64,000 nucleotides of DNA, taken from the NCBI GenBank assembly GCA_019638255.1, contig JAHBUD010000001.1, forward strand, positions 2,170,001 through 2,234,000, written 5' to 3'. Shown one piece after another: positions 25,411 through 34,691 of this stretch (the stretch's first letter is position 1; each line of letters starts with the position of its first letter). Both the position numbers and the translations under genes were made by a program. The notes beneath the pieces were generated by a model. It saw only the letters and a list, made by a program, of their open reading frames with translations. It searched no databases and was not told the origin of the DNA. The DNA comes from Cyclobacteriaceae bacterium. GTDB taxonomy: Bacteria > Bacteroidota > Bacteroidia > Cytophagales > Cyclobacteriaceae.

Positions 25411-26853
25411 TTACTTCGTCATGGTAATTTCATCAAGCACATTACCGCGAACATCAAGTTGCCTGAGGTTTAATTTTTTACCATCGGTTTCGATTAGGGT
25501 AAAGGAATGTTTGTCGGAAATGAGTTTTACGGTATATGGCGCCCAGTTTTCAGGACTTCCTTTTTTCCATAGCTCCGGGTTGTCGCTGATGGCCTTATCG
25601 TACAAGCTCGCACCTCCTGCCCCGGTAACGATGTATACAATTCCGTTGGCACGGGTATTACTTTCACCATCAAATTCCGTGTCCAGTGTAAAGGTTCCGT
25701 TAACACTTCCTTCATCTGAAATTGCAAAACGGTTGGTGGTTGCATCGATGGTCGGATTGAATTTTAATGGAACTGTGCGTTGATAATTGTGTACGTGCCC
25801 GGTGAGTACCATGTCCACGCCCAGCTCTTCACAAATCGGAGCAAGTAACCGCATAACCTGGTAATCGTAATGGGTCGGACTGCTGTTAAAGCCCGGGTGG
25901 TGGTATGAAACAATTTTCCAATCCGCCTTACTGTTTTTGATATCGTTCTTGAACCACTCGATTAGTTTTGGATCCAACGGATTAACATAGGAGTTGGCAT
26001 CCAGTATGGTGAAGTGAACGTTTCCGTAATCAAAGGAATAGTTTGAAATGCCCGGGTAGCGCGGACTTGCATTTTTCCTAAAGGCTTTTACCAATTCAGC
26101 ATTTCCTTCTGGTGTAACAACATATTCGGGAATCGGAGCATTCCGGGGTAAATCATTGTAATAGAAAAATGCGAGACCATCCGGGTGCTTATCAAAATTG
26201 GCACTATAGATATCATGATTACCAATGACAGCGTAAAACGGAATGGTGTTCATGAGCGGAGCGCCTTTATCGGGCAACACATCCGGTGAGAGGTAATAGG
26301 GAAAGAATCGTTGGCGGTACTCCAGTTCGCGTCCGTAAGAATAAACCAAATCACCGGTAATCAAAGCAAACTGTGGCTTTTGCTGATATACCTGGTAGGC
26401 AATCTGCGCTTGTTGTGGTGTTCCTGCTCCACAATCTCCAAAAACAACAAAACGGGTTTGTGATTTTTTGGTTCGGGTTTCAAACTCTCCCTTATAAACC
26501 GGTTTTGTGTTGAGCATCACTTCGTAGGTGTAACGCTCATCGAATTTCAGTCCTGTTAATTCGGCCCGGTAAAGAAAGGTTGTTTTGTTAAGCAGGTTCA
26601 GCTTGGTTGCATTAACCTTTACCTTCAGCGATTTGTCGGTATCATCTGAGGCTAGTTTACACAACACAGTAAAGTTTCCGGGTACACTATCTGTTTGCCA
26701 AATGATAACTTTCTGCTCTCTATTTAAAGCTGAAGCATTGCCCGGTTGAAGGTAGGGAGGCACCAAAATAGTTTGTCCGTATGCCATTAGGTTTGCGCCC
26801 AAAAGCCATACAATAAAGCATGAGAATATTCGCATTCTTACTTTGTTCTGCAT
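25411..26853 (-). CDS. Secreted purple-acid-phosphatase-like metallophosphoesterase
   Basis: 480 residues with an N-terminal signal peptide (FIVWLLGANLMAYGQ). A fibronectin-like N-domain (about 25-135) is followed by a calcineurin-like metallophosphoesterase core with all signature blocks: FGDCGAG, GDLVYSYG, GNHDIYS, YHHPGF and LTGHVHNYQR, as in purple acid phosphatases with a two-metal centre. The ATG at 26853 overlaps the previous gene; an ATG at 26835, just after that gene's stop, gives a shorter leader and is equally possible. Expected to hydrolyse phosphate monoesters or diesters outside the cytoplasm. The neighbour encodes a secreted kinase-like protein, so the pair might add and remove phosphate; that is conjecture. 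Confidence 0.92.
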   Translation of the reverse strand: MQNKVRMRIFSCFIVWLLGANLMAYGQTILVPPYLQPGNASALNREQKVIIWQTDSVPGNFTVLCKLASDDTDKSLKVKVNATKLNLLNKTTFLYRAELTGLKFDERYTYEVMLNTKPVYKGEFETRTKKSQTRFVVFGDCGAGTPQQAQIAYQVYQQKPQFALITGDLVYSYGRELEYRQRFFPYYLSPDVLPDKGAPLMNTIPFYAVIGNHDIYSANFDKHPDGLAFFYYNDLPRNAPIPEYVVTPEGNAELVKAFRKNASPRYPGISNYSFDYGNVHFTILDANSYVNPLDPKLIEWFKNDIKNSKADWKIVSYHHPGFNSSPTHYDYQVMRLLAPICEELGVDMVLTGHVHNYQRTVPLKFNPTIDATTNRFAISDEGSVNGTFTLDTEFDGESNTRANGIVYIVTGAGGASLYDKAISDNPELWKKGSPENWAPYTVKLISDKHSFTLIETDGKKLNLRQLDVRGNVLDEITMTK

Positions 26854-27863
26854 TTTTGTAAAATATTTTCAGCAAAGCTTTTATCGTTTTTAAGGATGGC
26901 GAAAAACTCATCCAGGTATTTATTAATTCCTGCTATCTCCTTACTGTTGAGTTGGTCATCAAAACTACTCACTACTGCTTTGATTGAAGATTCGCGCGAT
27001 AAGTATTCCTTGCGTGTAAAATTAAATACATCCGGATTTTTACAGAAACCCCTGTACACGCGTTCGCGTACCGAAGTGGTTTCAAGCATTTCGCTAACCG
27101 TGGAGTAGGGTGCGTTTACAATGCCCGACATATCAAAGTCGTAAGGCAACGGCAAATACTTACCCGATTTTAATTGTAACACTTTTACGTTATGCTGCTC
27201 TACAGCCGACCAATCCGAATTTGATATCATGTATTGAAAGAAATCCTGGATAACAGAAAGAGTATCGGAAAACTGAAGCGGGTGGATTTTTGTCTTGTCT
27301 GCTATTTTTCCTTTGAACCGCTTGGCCACAAGGTCATCATCTTCAATGAAGAAGGAAGCTAGGGTATATGTTTTAGCTTGTTTCCCTTTGCCATCGATTA
27401 AGGTTAAATCGGCAAAGCGTGTATTAAAGTGGTAAGTTGAGATTGCTTCATATATTTTATAACACATAAGCTCTTTCACAACAAGGTCGCTGTAGGATTT
27501 TTGGCTCTGACAGGGTATCACTAATTTCAAATTCCTGTTTCCTGCGAAAGGAGTTTTTTCGTAATCAGCTTTTTTAATTTTAAGACGAAGCGGAGGGAAG
27601 GAACAATTAGCTCGTCTGAAATTTCCCCGGGCCCTAAGTCCGATTTTTAAGGAGTCCCAGTTGCCCTGTTCAGTTTTGTAGTGCATAAAAGAAGGCGTGT
27701 AGATTGTATCGCTCTTTATCTTTTTAACTTCTTTTATCGAAAAATTTAGCTTGAGGACAATCGGCTCCTGATGTGCAAACAACGGAGTTATACTTTCTTT
27801 TTGTGCCAGGCAGGATGAGCCGATAATTAATCCACCTAAAAAAGTCAATATTTTTTTCATCAT
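26838..27863 (-). CDS. Secreted CotH/HipA-type kinase-like protein (paralogue A)
   Basis: 341 residues, signal peptide (ILTFLGGLIIGSSCLAQ). No named family is certain. The pattern resembles atypical kinases of the CotH/FAM20/HipA kind: RARGNFRR (77-84), a conserved Lys113 in NLKLVIPC, a catalytic-loop-like NSDWS with Asp217 followed eight residues later by Asn225 and Lys227, and a metal-site-like PYDFD (Asp242/Asp244). All these are kept in the paralogue at 28528. The start overlaps the DUF4956 stop by one base (TGATG), so they are translationally coupled. DUF4956 genes commonly neighbour CotH-type kinases and VTC-type polyphosphate polymerases, which supports the reading. Catalysis is unproven. 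Confidence 0.72.
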   Translation of the reverse strand: MMKKILTFLGGLIIGSSCLAQKESITPLFAHQEPIVLKLNFSIKEVKKIKSDTIYTPSFMHYKTEQGNWDSLKIGLRARGNFRRANCSFPPLRLKIKKADYEKTPFAGNRNLKLVIPCQSQKSYSDLVVKELMCYKIYEAISTYHFNTRFADLTLIDGKGKQAKTYTLASFFIEDDDLVAKRFKGKIADKTKIHPLQFSDTLSVIQDFFQYMISNSDWSAVEQHNVKVLQLKSGKYLPLPYDFDMSGIVNAPYSTVSEMLETTSVRERVYRGFCKNPDVFNFTRKEYLSRESSIKAVVSSFDDQLNSKEIAGINKYLDEFFAILKNDKSFAENILQKCRTK

Positions 27864-28441
27864 CAGTAATAATACATTTTTATCTCTACCCGGTTTCGGG
27901 GAAAGTCAATTCGTTCGATGGATATCTTTTGAATATTTAACCCGGTGCGTTGCCGTAATTCCATAATAAGCTTATTGTGATGTTCGGGCTGTATGTGATC
28001 CAAGCCTTCATACTCTACTGTTTTTGTTTTTTGATTCCGCATCAACACATTTCCATCAACAGCGTAAACCGCAATGAGAATGATCCCGTTGACCATCATG
28101 ATTTCAGGGTATGATCCTTTCATAATGGAATTGATTAATCCCAATGCCATGATGATGAATAAGTAGGTCATGTCCTTGGATGAAAGTGTTTCGGTTCGAA
28201 ACCTTAACAACGAAAAGGCAGCCAGCAAGCCAAATGCACTACCCAATGAATTAAAGGCCTTTGCTTTTTCAAGCATGAAGGTTAATAAGAAAACAATGAA
28301 GTTGAGTAAAAAGAAGGTGAAGAAGAGGTTTCGTTTCTGGTAGGTTCGATAGTATATAAACCGTATGAGTATGATCATCGAAACAACATTGATCAGCAGC
28401 CTGACCAGGAAGTATTCGGAAAAGAGTTGAAGATTATCCAT
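27863..28441 (-). CDS. DUF4956 family membrane protein
   Basis: 192 residues. Four or five hydrophobic helices fill residues 12-140 (FLVRLLINVVSMIILIRF; FFLLNFIVFLLTFML; YLFIIMALGLINSIM; VNGIILIAVYAVDG), with the DUF4956-typical cytoplasmic GLLAAFSLLRFRTETLSSKDM motif region in between, and a 50-residue soluble alpha/beta tail that ends RVEIKMYYY. DUF4956 proteins are found next to CotH kinases and polyphosphate polymerase (VTC) domains. First gene of a leftward operon with a kinase-like protein, metallophosphatase and hydrolase. TATCTTTA on the minus strand at 28446-28453, a near match to the -7 box, would give an almost leaderless transcript. Confidence 0.88.
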   Translation of the reverse strand: MDNLQLFSEYFLVRLLINVVSMIILIRFIYYRTYQKRNLFFTFFLLNFIVFLLTFMLEKAKAFNSLGSAFGLLAAFSLLRFRTETLSSKDMTYLFIIMALGLINSIMKGSYPEIMMVNGIILIAVYAVDGNVLMRNQKTKTVEYEGLDHIQPEHHNKLIMELRQRTGLNIQKISIERIDFPRNRVEIKMYYY

Positions 28442-28522
28442 GAATTAAAGATAAGGATATGTTTCGAGTGAGGAAACATGTGGCCAGCATATAATTCTCC
28501 TGTTTTTGTTATGACTGAGTTG

Positions 28523-28530
28523 TATTTTTG
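28523..28530 (+). promoter_or_regulatory. -7 promoter element before kinase-like paralogue B
   Basis: TATTTTTG is an exact TAnnTTTG match. Its last three bases form the TTG that begins the longest open frame, so the real start must lie downstream if this promoter is used. Confidence 0.45.
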
Positions 28531-29610
28531 AGTAAGCATCGACAAAAAGCATTGATTGGGTTTCGAGCGTTAATACTATATGTAGTTATCTTCAGTGGCA
28601 TTGCCGAATTTGTCCGGGCACAAGGCTTATTCGACAGTGAAGATGTATTGTCCATTACCCTGACGGGCAGTTTGAGTGAAGTGTTTCGAAACCGAACCGG
28701 TGATCCGGTATATTATCCGGCCTCCATCTCCTATACATGGGTCGACAGTATCGAAAGAAAAGTTCCATTAAGGATACGCACGCGTGGTAATTTCAGAAGG
28801 CAATCCGGTACTTGTGCCTACCCTCCATTGTTGCTAAACTTCAACAAGCACGATGTGGCCAAAACAATTTTCAGTGAGCAGGATAAGGTAAAACTTGTTA
28901 TGCCTTGCCAAGGTGAGAAATTTGTACTGCGGGAGTATCTGGTTTACAAGCTGTATAATGAGCTAACACCAAAGAGTTTCAGGGCACGACTAGTGCGTGT
29001 AACCTTAGCGGATACCGATCTGAAAACAAAAATCACTAAAACTTTTTATGGGATATTGATAGAGGAAGAGGAGCAGATGGCAACCCGTAATGGCTTGATT
29101 GCGGTTGAAAGAAGTTTAGTGCGACCCGAGCATACAGTGATTCAGGAATTTTTAACGATGGCAATATTTCAATATATGATTGGTAATACGGATTGGTCTG
29201 TGCAATACCGTCAAAATATTAAACTCATTGGCGCAGATGATATAGCACGACCTTATGCCGTTCCTTATGATTTTGATCATGCCGGTATTGTTGGTGCGCC
29301 TTATGCAAAGCCTGCGCAGGAATTGGCGTTAGGCTCTGTAAGGGATAGGCGCTACAGGGGTTTTTGTGTGACCGAAATGAAAGAGTTCAGACCAGCAATA
29401 GAGCAGTTTAATACCCTAAAAGAATCCTTTTACGATATCTACCGGACAAATGCCTTATTGGATGATGGATACAAGAGGGCTACGCTTAAGTACCTGGATG
29501 CCTTTTATGCCACGATCAATAATCCCAAACGAGTGAAGGAGGCATTTCAATATCCATGCCTTAAAAGCGGTACTGGTAACGTTGTAATTAAGGGGTTGAA
29601 TAAGGATTGA
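28528..29610 (+). CDS. Secreted CotH/HipA-type kinase-like protein (paralogue B)
   Basis: Up to 360 residues; no ATG precedes the signal peptide. The longest frame starts at TTG 28528 inside a promoter-like box, and the TTG at 28552 (eight codons in) is an alternative that still keeps the leader (FRALILYVVIFSGIAEFVRAQ). It is a clear paralogue of the divergent gene at 26838-27863: RTRGNFRR, KLVMPCQG, GNTDWSV with Asp222 and Asn230 eight residues on, and VPYDFDHAGIVGAPYA (Asp248/Asp250). Spacing between the two acidic motifs is almost equal in both. Probable extracytoplasmic atypical kinase or kinase-fold binding protein. It precedes the TIR-TolB-TPR gene by 65 bases and may share its transcript. 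Confidence 0.7.
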   Translation: MSKHRQKALIGFRALILYVVIFSGIAEFVRAQGLFDSEDVLSITLTGSLSEVFRNRTGDPVYYPASISYTWVDSIERKVPLRIRTRGNFRRQSGTCAYPPLLLNFNKHDVAKTIFSEQDKVKLVMPCQGEKFVLREYLVYKLYNELTPKSFRARLVRVTLADTDLKTKITKTFYGILIEEEEQMATRNGLIAVERSLVRPEHTVIQEFLTMAIFQYMIGNTDWSVQYRQNIKLIGADDIARPYAVPYDFDHAGIVGAPYAKPAQELALGSVRDRRYRGFCVTEMKEFRPAIEQFNTLKESFYDIYRTNALLDDGYKRATLKYLDAFYATINNPKRVKEAFQYPCLKSGTGNVVIKGLNKD

Positions 29611-29675
29611 ATTATGGGTGAAGGGACAATTTGGAACACTTAAATTCAGTAACTTTAGTTATCAAATCAACCCAC

Positions 29676-32255
29676 ATGCCCTCTTTAGTCCCTGGATTTG
29701 AGTATGATATTTTCATCAGTTACCGCCAGAAGGATAACAAGTACGATGGTTGGGTAACGGAGTTTGTGGAAAATCTTCGAAAAGAGCTTGAGGCAACTTT
29801 TAAGGAAGATATATCTATTTACTTCGATGAAAACCCGCACGATGGGCTGCTGGAAACGCATGATGTGGATGATTCGCTGAAGAAGAAACTCAAATGCCTT
29901 ATTTTTATTCCGATTCTTTCACGAACGTATTGTGATCCAAACTGCTTTGCATGGCAAAATGAATTCCGAGCGTTTAATCAGATAGCTTCAGCAGATGAAC
30001 TGGGACCGGTGATAACGTTAAGAAGTGGGAACATTACCGGGCGGGTACTGCCCATTCGGATACATGAATTGGATTCCGATGATGTGCAACTGGTAGAGAA
30101 TGAACTGAAGAGAAAGCTCAGGCCAGTTGATTTTATCTATAAAGCACCCGGTGTAAACCGCCCGTTGCGCCCTCATGAAGACAATCCAAAAGAAAATCTG
30201 GAGAAAACTTACTATCGCGATCAGATTAATAAGGTAGCCAACTTTATAGACGAGATTATTGATTCAATCACCGCACACCCCAGGTCAGTGGAAAAACCTG
30301 CACGGAACCGTGATACATCGTTTATCAAGGATGAAATTGAAAGCAAAAGCATCTGGAAAGAGTTTCAAAGACGAAATGTTTTCCGGGCTATCGTTACCTA
30401 TGTATTGATGGCTGCTGTTGTCCTTCAACTTACGGTTATTGCTACGGATCTTTTAAGTTTATCTCCTTCGTGGATAAAATTTGTTGGGGGTATATTGATT
30501 GTTGGTTTTCCTTTATCCATAATTTTTGCATGGCTATTTGAATTTAGCCCTACAGGGATTATCCGCACAACCTCTGCGGAATCAGTTACTAACCCATACC
30601 TTCCTGAGCAGCGTAAACCCTTTACCGGTAAACTAATCATTTCAGGACTGGTATTGCTGATAGTCTTTCAATACTTGTATTTTAATTTTGTTCGGGACCG
30701 GGAATTAGTCATCGATACCATAGCTGAGAAGTCAATTGCTGTAATCTCTTTTGAAAACAGGGGTGATGCAGTATATGAATATTTTGCTGACGGTTTAACG
30801 GAAGACATTAATGCTCAGTTGTCTAAAATAGATGAACTAAGGGTAATATCACCAAGAGCCGTTCATGCTTATAAGGGTGCTGATTTAACATATGAACAAA
30901 TTGCCAGTGAACTGGACGTATCATATATCTTAATTGGCACCATTCAACAGACCGAAAACCAAATTCGTGTAGCACCTCAGTTAATCGATGGGAAGACAAA
31001 TAAATATCTGTGGGGAGAAATTTATAACCGGGATATAAAGGATATTTTTAAAGTGCAAACGGAAATTGCCCAACGTATTGCAGATATTTTGAAAATCAAA
31101 CTTTCGGAAGCTGAAAAAGATATGATGAATAAGCAGCCTACTGAAAATTTAACGGCATACGATTACTACTTAAGAGGCCGCAATCATTATTATCGATATA
31201 CACAAACTGAAAATGACCTTGCAATTGAGCAATTTAAGAATGCGATAGCCATAGCACCTGATTTTGCATTGGCATGGGCAGGGCTGGGTGATGCATACAA
31301 TCAAGCCTATGGTCGATATAATAAGGGAACACACTGGATTGATTCCGCAATTATGGCTTCTGACAGGGCAATTCAGCTTGATTCAACTGCTTCTGAGGGA
31401 TATAAATCGCTTGGCAGCGCATATTACTACCTGAATTTGTTCGAAAGAAGTCATGCGCTAATGAAAAAGGCGGTAGAACTAAATCCGAATAATGTGGCAG
31501 CTATAGGAAATCTGGGCTCTAATTATTTTGTTAAGGGCGAACTGATTGAAGCATTTCGGTATCAAAAGAAATCTGCAGGACTCAATCCTAAAAATCATAT
31601 TCCTTATCAGATTATTGGGTGGATATACCGATTATTGGGAGACCTGCAGAGCGCTGAAAAATGGTTAGAACGTTCATTAGAATTAAAACCTGAGTATGAT
31701 ACCTACGAGATGTTAGCATATGTTTATGTTTGTCAGGATAGATTAGGCAAAGCCCTGGCACTGATTCCCAAGGTGATAGCGCTTGAAGAGAACGATGCCC
31801 TGGTTATTGAAACAGCCGGGTTGATAGCCCATTTTGCAAAAGATAATCAAGCAGCAAAAAAATACTTTGAACTTAACCTCAATCTCCATCCCTATGTGAA
31901 TACTGATCCGGGATTCACCACTACTATTCATTTGGGGCAAATCCTTTTACGTGAGGGTAATAAAATTGATTCTGAAATTCTGCTTTCTAACGCGATGGAT
32001 TTAAACCTTGCGGAATGGAAGAAGGGAACTCAGGACAGACATGTTCCCTTTAATATTGCCGGCATTTATGCGATTCGTGGAAAGAAGAAGGAGGCACTTC
32101 ACTGGTTGCAAATTGCTATTGACTACAAGTGGATCGATTATGCCATGATCACGCATGGTCCATGGTTCTCATCTTTACAAAACGATCAGGATATGCTTAC
32201 TTTAATTCAACCTGTTATCAATAAGATGGATTCACTTCGACTGCGCATCGAATAG
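29676..32255 (+). CDS. TIR - three-helix membrane module - TolB-N-like - TPR protein
   Basis: 859 residues from the ATG at 29676, chosen because it aligns with the start of the TIR protein at 12108. Residues 1-205: TIR (GFEYDIFISYRQKDNKYD; likely NADase Glu96 in FAWQNEF). About 226-290: FQRRNVFRAIVTYV and two helices ending FAWLFEFSPTGI, the membrane module usual in TolB-like TPR proteins; a third helix lies near 319-338. About 350-475: a TolB-N/FlgO-like domain (AVISFENRG; YEYFADGLTEDI). The rest is about six TPRs. Three helices would put TIR inside and TPRs outside. Most proteins with this module carry a DNA-binding or cyclase domain where the TIR sits, so the fusion is notable. Confidence 0.88.
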   Translation: MPSLVPGFEYDIFISYRQKDNKYDGWVTEFVENLRKELEATFKEDISIYFDENPHDGLLETHDVDDSLKKKLKCLIFIPILSRTYCDPNCFAWQNEFRAFNQIASADELGPVITLRSGNITGRVLPIRIHELDSDDVQLVENELKRKLRPVDFIYKAPGVNRPLRPHEDNPKENLEKTYYRDQINKVANFIDEIIDSITAHPRSVEKPARNRDTSFIKDEIESKSIWKEFQRRNVFRAIVTYVLMAAVVLQLTVIATDLLSLSPSWIKFVGGILIVGFPLSIIFAWLFEFSPTGIIRTTSAESVTNPYLPEQRKPFTGKLIISGLVLLIVFQYLYFNFVRDRELVIDTIAEKSIAVISFENRGDAVYEYFADGLTEDINAQLSKIDELRVISPRAVHAYKGADLTYEQIASELDVSYILIGTIQQTENQIRVAPQLIDGKTNKYLWGEIYNRDIKDIFKVQTEIAQRIADILKIKLSEAEKDMMNKQPTENLTAYDYYLRGRNHYYRYTQTENDLAIEQFKNAIAIAPDFALAWAGLGDAYNQAYGRYNKGTHWIDSAIMASDRAIQLDSTASEGYKSLGSAYYYLNLFERSHALMKKAVELNPNNVAAIGNLGSNYFVKGELIEAFRYQKKSAGLNPKNHIPYQIIGWIYRLLGDLQSAEKWLERSLELKPEYDTYEMLAYVYVCQDRLGKALALIPKVIALEENDALVIETAGLIAHFAKDNQAAKKYFELNLNLHPYVNTDPGFTTTIHLGQILLREGNKIDSEILLSNAMDLNLAEWKKGTQDRHVPFNIAGIYAIRGKKKEALHWLQIAIDYKWIDYAMITHGPWFSSLQNDQDMLTLIQPVINKMDSLRLRIE

Positions 32256-32281
32256 ATTCTTCACTTTTATTTTAATGACTC

Positions 32282-33571
32282 TTACCTGATTTTCGCAATC
32301 TTGTACCTTGGTGTTCCAGGAGTAGTTAGTAGAGGACATTGTATTTTACCACCTTCAAGAGGTTCTCCACCATTAGCATGGATTATCCCGGAAACAACTG
32401 CAGTTGCCATGGATGTTCCTGACATTAACCTGTAAACACCACCTGGGTATGTTGAAAAAACATTTGTTCCCACTGCAACCCAATCAACAGGCTTACCAAA
32501 GTTGGCGTAGTCGGCACATTGTTTAAAGGTGGAGTCGCAATCCATTGCTGCTACGGTATAGATATTATTGAAATTGATACACCCGGGAAGGCTGTTGGCG
32601 GCATCCGCTGATTCATTTCCTGAAGCGATCACTACATGGGTTCCTTCTTTGGCAAGATCTCTAAGCGCTTCCCTTATTACTCTAAAGTCCACGGATGATT
32701 GTTTGCACAAATCAACATCATTTGCGCCAAGGCTTAAATTCACCACATCATTATCAGAATTATACCGGGCGATATGCTCGATTCCAGCTAGCAGATAAGA
32801 CCATGTTCCTCTTCCGTTAGCCTCCATTACTTTAACGGGAATTATTTTAGCGCCTGACGAGACACCGGTGCTTCCAATTTCATTTTCAAGGGCACCAATA
32901 ATGCCGGCAACATGAGTTCCATGTCCATTACCGTCAATAAAGGGACTGTCCCCTGGAAAAACAGAGAAAGCCAATATCGGATCATTCACTACGTTTAAAT
33001 CCGGATGAGTTGAATCTACTCCGGTATCGACTACCCACACCACAGTTTCTTTGGTACTTCCGTCCCTTGGACCGCCTGTTAAATTAACAGCACAGGTAAT
33101 CCATCTCACAGTATCTACAAAGTCCTGTTGCATAGGATTTCTTTCAATGATAATTTCACTTTGTTGCATTGGATTACGAAGCTTAATTTCAAAGTCGTTA
33201 TAAACTTGATCCACATCAGCATCAGCCCGGAGTAAGCGTGCTTGATCATCTGTGAGTTTCGCTTTGAATCCTACAACGATATCGGTATAAACATACTTTG
33301 TAGTATCAATATTTACCGCATACTTTTTTAAGACTTGTTCAACCTTTGCTTTTTTATTTTTTCGTTTAACTGAATTCAATTTGTATTGATTGGTACGTGA
33401 TGGATTTTTTATTTTACCATCGTTTACAATAGACTTTTCCTTAAGAACAACTATGTATTCGCCTTTGATTGGTTTCAATGACTTGAAGACTTCAGGTGTT
33501 ACATCTTTGTCTTTCTTGCCGCAATAACTGATGACTAACGTGATCAGAAAAAAAGGAAATAACTTTTTCAT
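32282..33571 (-). CDS. Subtilisin-like serine protease (S8) with propeptide
   Basis: 429 residues. The N-terminal leader (LFPFFLITLVISYCGKK) may be a lipoprotein signal, although Tyr at -1 of the Cys is unusual. Residues about 35-130 resemble an inhibitor I9-type propeptide (GEYIVVLKEK). The S8 triad is complete: Asp182 in VVDTGVDSTHP, His217 in GHGTHVAG, Ser387 in MSGTSMATAV, with oxyanion Asn319 in IASGNES. A short segment NPMQQ occurs twice (134-138 and 145-149). Expected to be an extracytoplasmic endopeptidase. It converges on the TIR-TPR gene with a 26-base gap and no clear terminator. Substrate unknown. Confidence 0.93.
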   Translation of the reverse strand: MKKLFPFFLITLVISYCGKKDKDVTPEVFKSLKPIKGEYIVVLKEKSIVNDGKIKNPSRTNQYKLNSVKRKNKKAKVEQVLKKYAVNIDTTKYVYTDIVVGFKAKLTDDQARLLRADADVDQVYNDFEIKLRNPMQQSEIIIERNPMQQDFVDTVRWITCAVNLTGGPRDGSTKETVVWVVDTGVDSTHPDLNVVNDPILAFSVFPGDSPFIDGNGHGTHVAGIIGALENEIGSTGVSSGAKIIPVKVMEANGRGTWSYLLAGIEHIARYNSDNDVVNLSLGANDVDLCKQSSVDFRVIREALRDLAKEGTHVVIASGNESADAANSLPGCINFNNIYTVAAMDCDSTFKQCADYANFGKPVDWVAVGTNVFSTYPGGVYRLMSGTSMATAVVSGIIHANGGEPLEGGKIQCPLLTTPGTPRYKIAKIR

Positions 33572-33742
33572 GTGGGGAGGGTTTTATATAGAGGATAAGA
33601 AATCAGTCGATTGGATACCAATTGCTTATGCAACTCCCTACTGAACTCTATACAGATGCGTCCAAACGAGCGGAGACGATATACCGTGCTAAGCTTTAAC
33701 TAAAGTAAAGATATTTTTTGAGAAATAAAATGGTACGGAATC

Positions 33743-34591
33743 TCAATAATCCCCAATCGTCTCTTCCAACTGAGCCAAGGCCTTTTTCAGTTCCTCATCA
33801 TTAGGTGCCACGCCATGCCACTTGTGCGAGTTCATCATAAAGTCAACACCATAACCCATTTCGGTGCGCATTAAATTCATAATGGGTTTTCCTTTTCCAG
33901 TCAGACTTTTAGCTTTCTCTAAGCCGGCAATGGTTTCCTGTAAATTGTTACCGTTAAACTCGAGCACCTCCCAACCAAAAGCTTCCCACTTGGCTTTCAG
34001 GTTTTTCAGGTCCAGAATTTCCTTAACTGGTCCGTCTATCTGCTGGCCGTTGTAATCAATGGTGGCAATCAGGTTGTCCACCTTATTATGGGCAGCATAC
34101 ATGGCGGCTTCCCACACCTGGCCTTCTTGTTGTTCGCCATCGCCCATCAATACATAAACCAAATGGTTGTCATGGTTGAGTTTTTTTGTTTGGGCAGCAC
34201 CAAGGGCTACTGAAAGTCCCTGACCCAATGAACCGGAGGCAACACGAATACCCGGCAGTCCTTCATGGGTGGCCGGGTGACCTTGAAGGCGTGTATTTAG
34301 AAGGCGGAAAGTGGAAAGTTCTTTCGTATCGAAGTAGCCTGCCCGTGCCAGGGTTGAGTACCATACGGGCGAAATATGACCGTTGGATAGGAAGAAGATA
34401 TCTTCCCCCGTTCCGTCCATATTGAAGTCCTTATTACGTTTTAGTATATGAAAGTAGAGTGCTACAAAGAATTCAGTGCAGCCTAATGAACCACCCGGGT
34501 GCCCCGATTGGCAGGCGTGAACCATGCGCACAATATCTCTGCGAATTTGAGAAGCTATATTTTGAAGGTGGTTGAAGTCTGGTTGAGGCAT
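33743..34591 (-). CDS. Transketolase N-terminal subunit
   Basis: 282 residues from the ATG at 34591 (a longer frame to 34645 adds 18 unlikely residues). The thiamine-diphosphate-binding half of a split transketolase: SGHPGGSLG, LSNGHISPVWYS, ASGSLGQGLSVALG and the ThDP motif from GDGEQQEG to IDYNGQQ. The other half, which provides the pyrimidine-binding site, is normally an adjacent gene in bacteria with split transketolase but is absent here: downstream is a protease, upstream a peroxiredoxin. Pentose phosphate pathway, cytoplasmic. Probably cotranscribed with the peroxiredoxin; the spacer holds 7-bp repeats. Confidence 0.93.
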   Translation of the reverse strand: MPQPDFNHLQNIASQIRRDIVRMVHACQSGHPGGSLGCTEFFVALYFHILKRNKDFNMDGTGEDIFFLSNGHISPVWYSTLARAGYFDTKELSTFRLLNTRLQGHPATHEGLPGIRVASGSLGQGLSVALGAAQTKKLNHDNHLVYVLMGDGEQQEGQVWEAAMYAAHNKVDNLIATIDYNGQQIDGPVKEILDLKNLKAKWEAFGWEVLEFNGNNLQETIAGLEKAKSLTGKGKPIMNLMRTEMGYGVDFMMNSHKWHGVAPNDEELKKALAQLEETIGDY

Positions 34592-34660
34592 GCGTTGACG
34601 GGTTAAAAACGGTGTGAATATAGTGTGCCCCGTTACTTCATCCAAGTGCTGAAAGTATCT

Positions 34661-34681
34661 CTTTCAAAATTCAAACTTCAG
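34661..34681. repeat. Three 7-bp tandem repeats between peroxiredoxin and transketolase genes
   Basis: Plus strand CTTTCAA, AATTCAA, ACTTCAG; read in the coding (minus) direction as CTGAAGT, TTGAATT, TTGAAAG. The central unit equals the unit of the repeat before the etfA gene. Confidence 0.6.
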
Positions 34682-34691
34682 AATGTTGATC

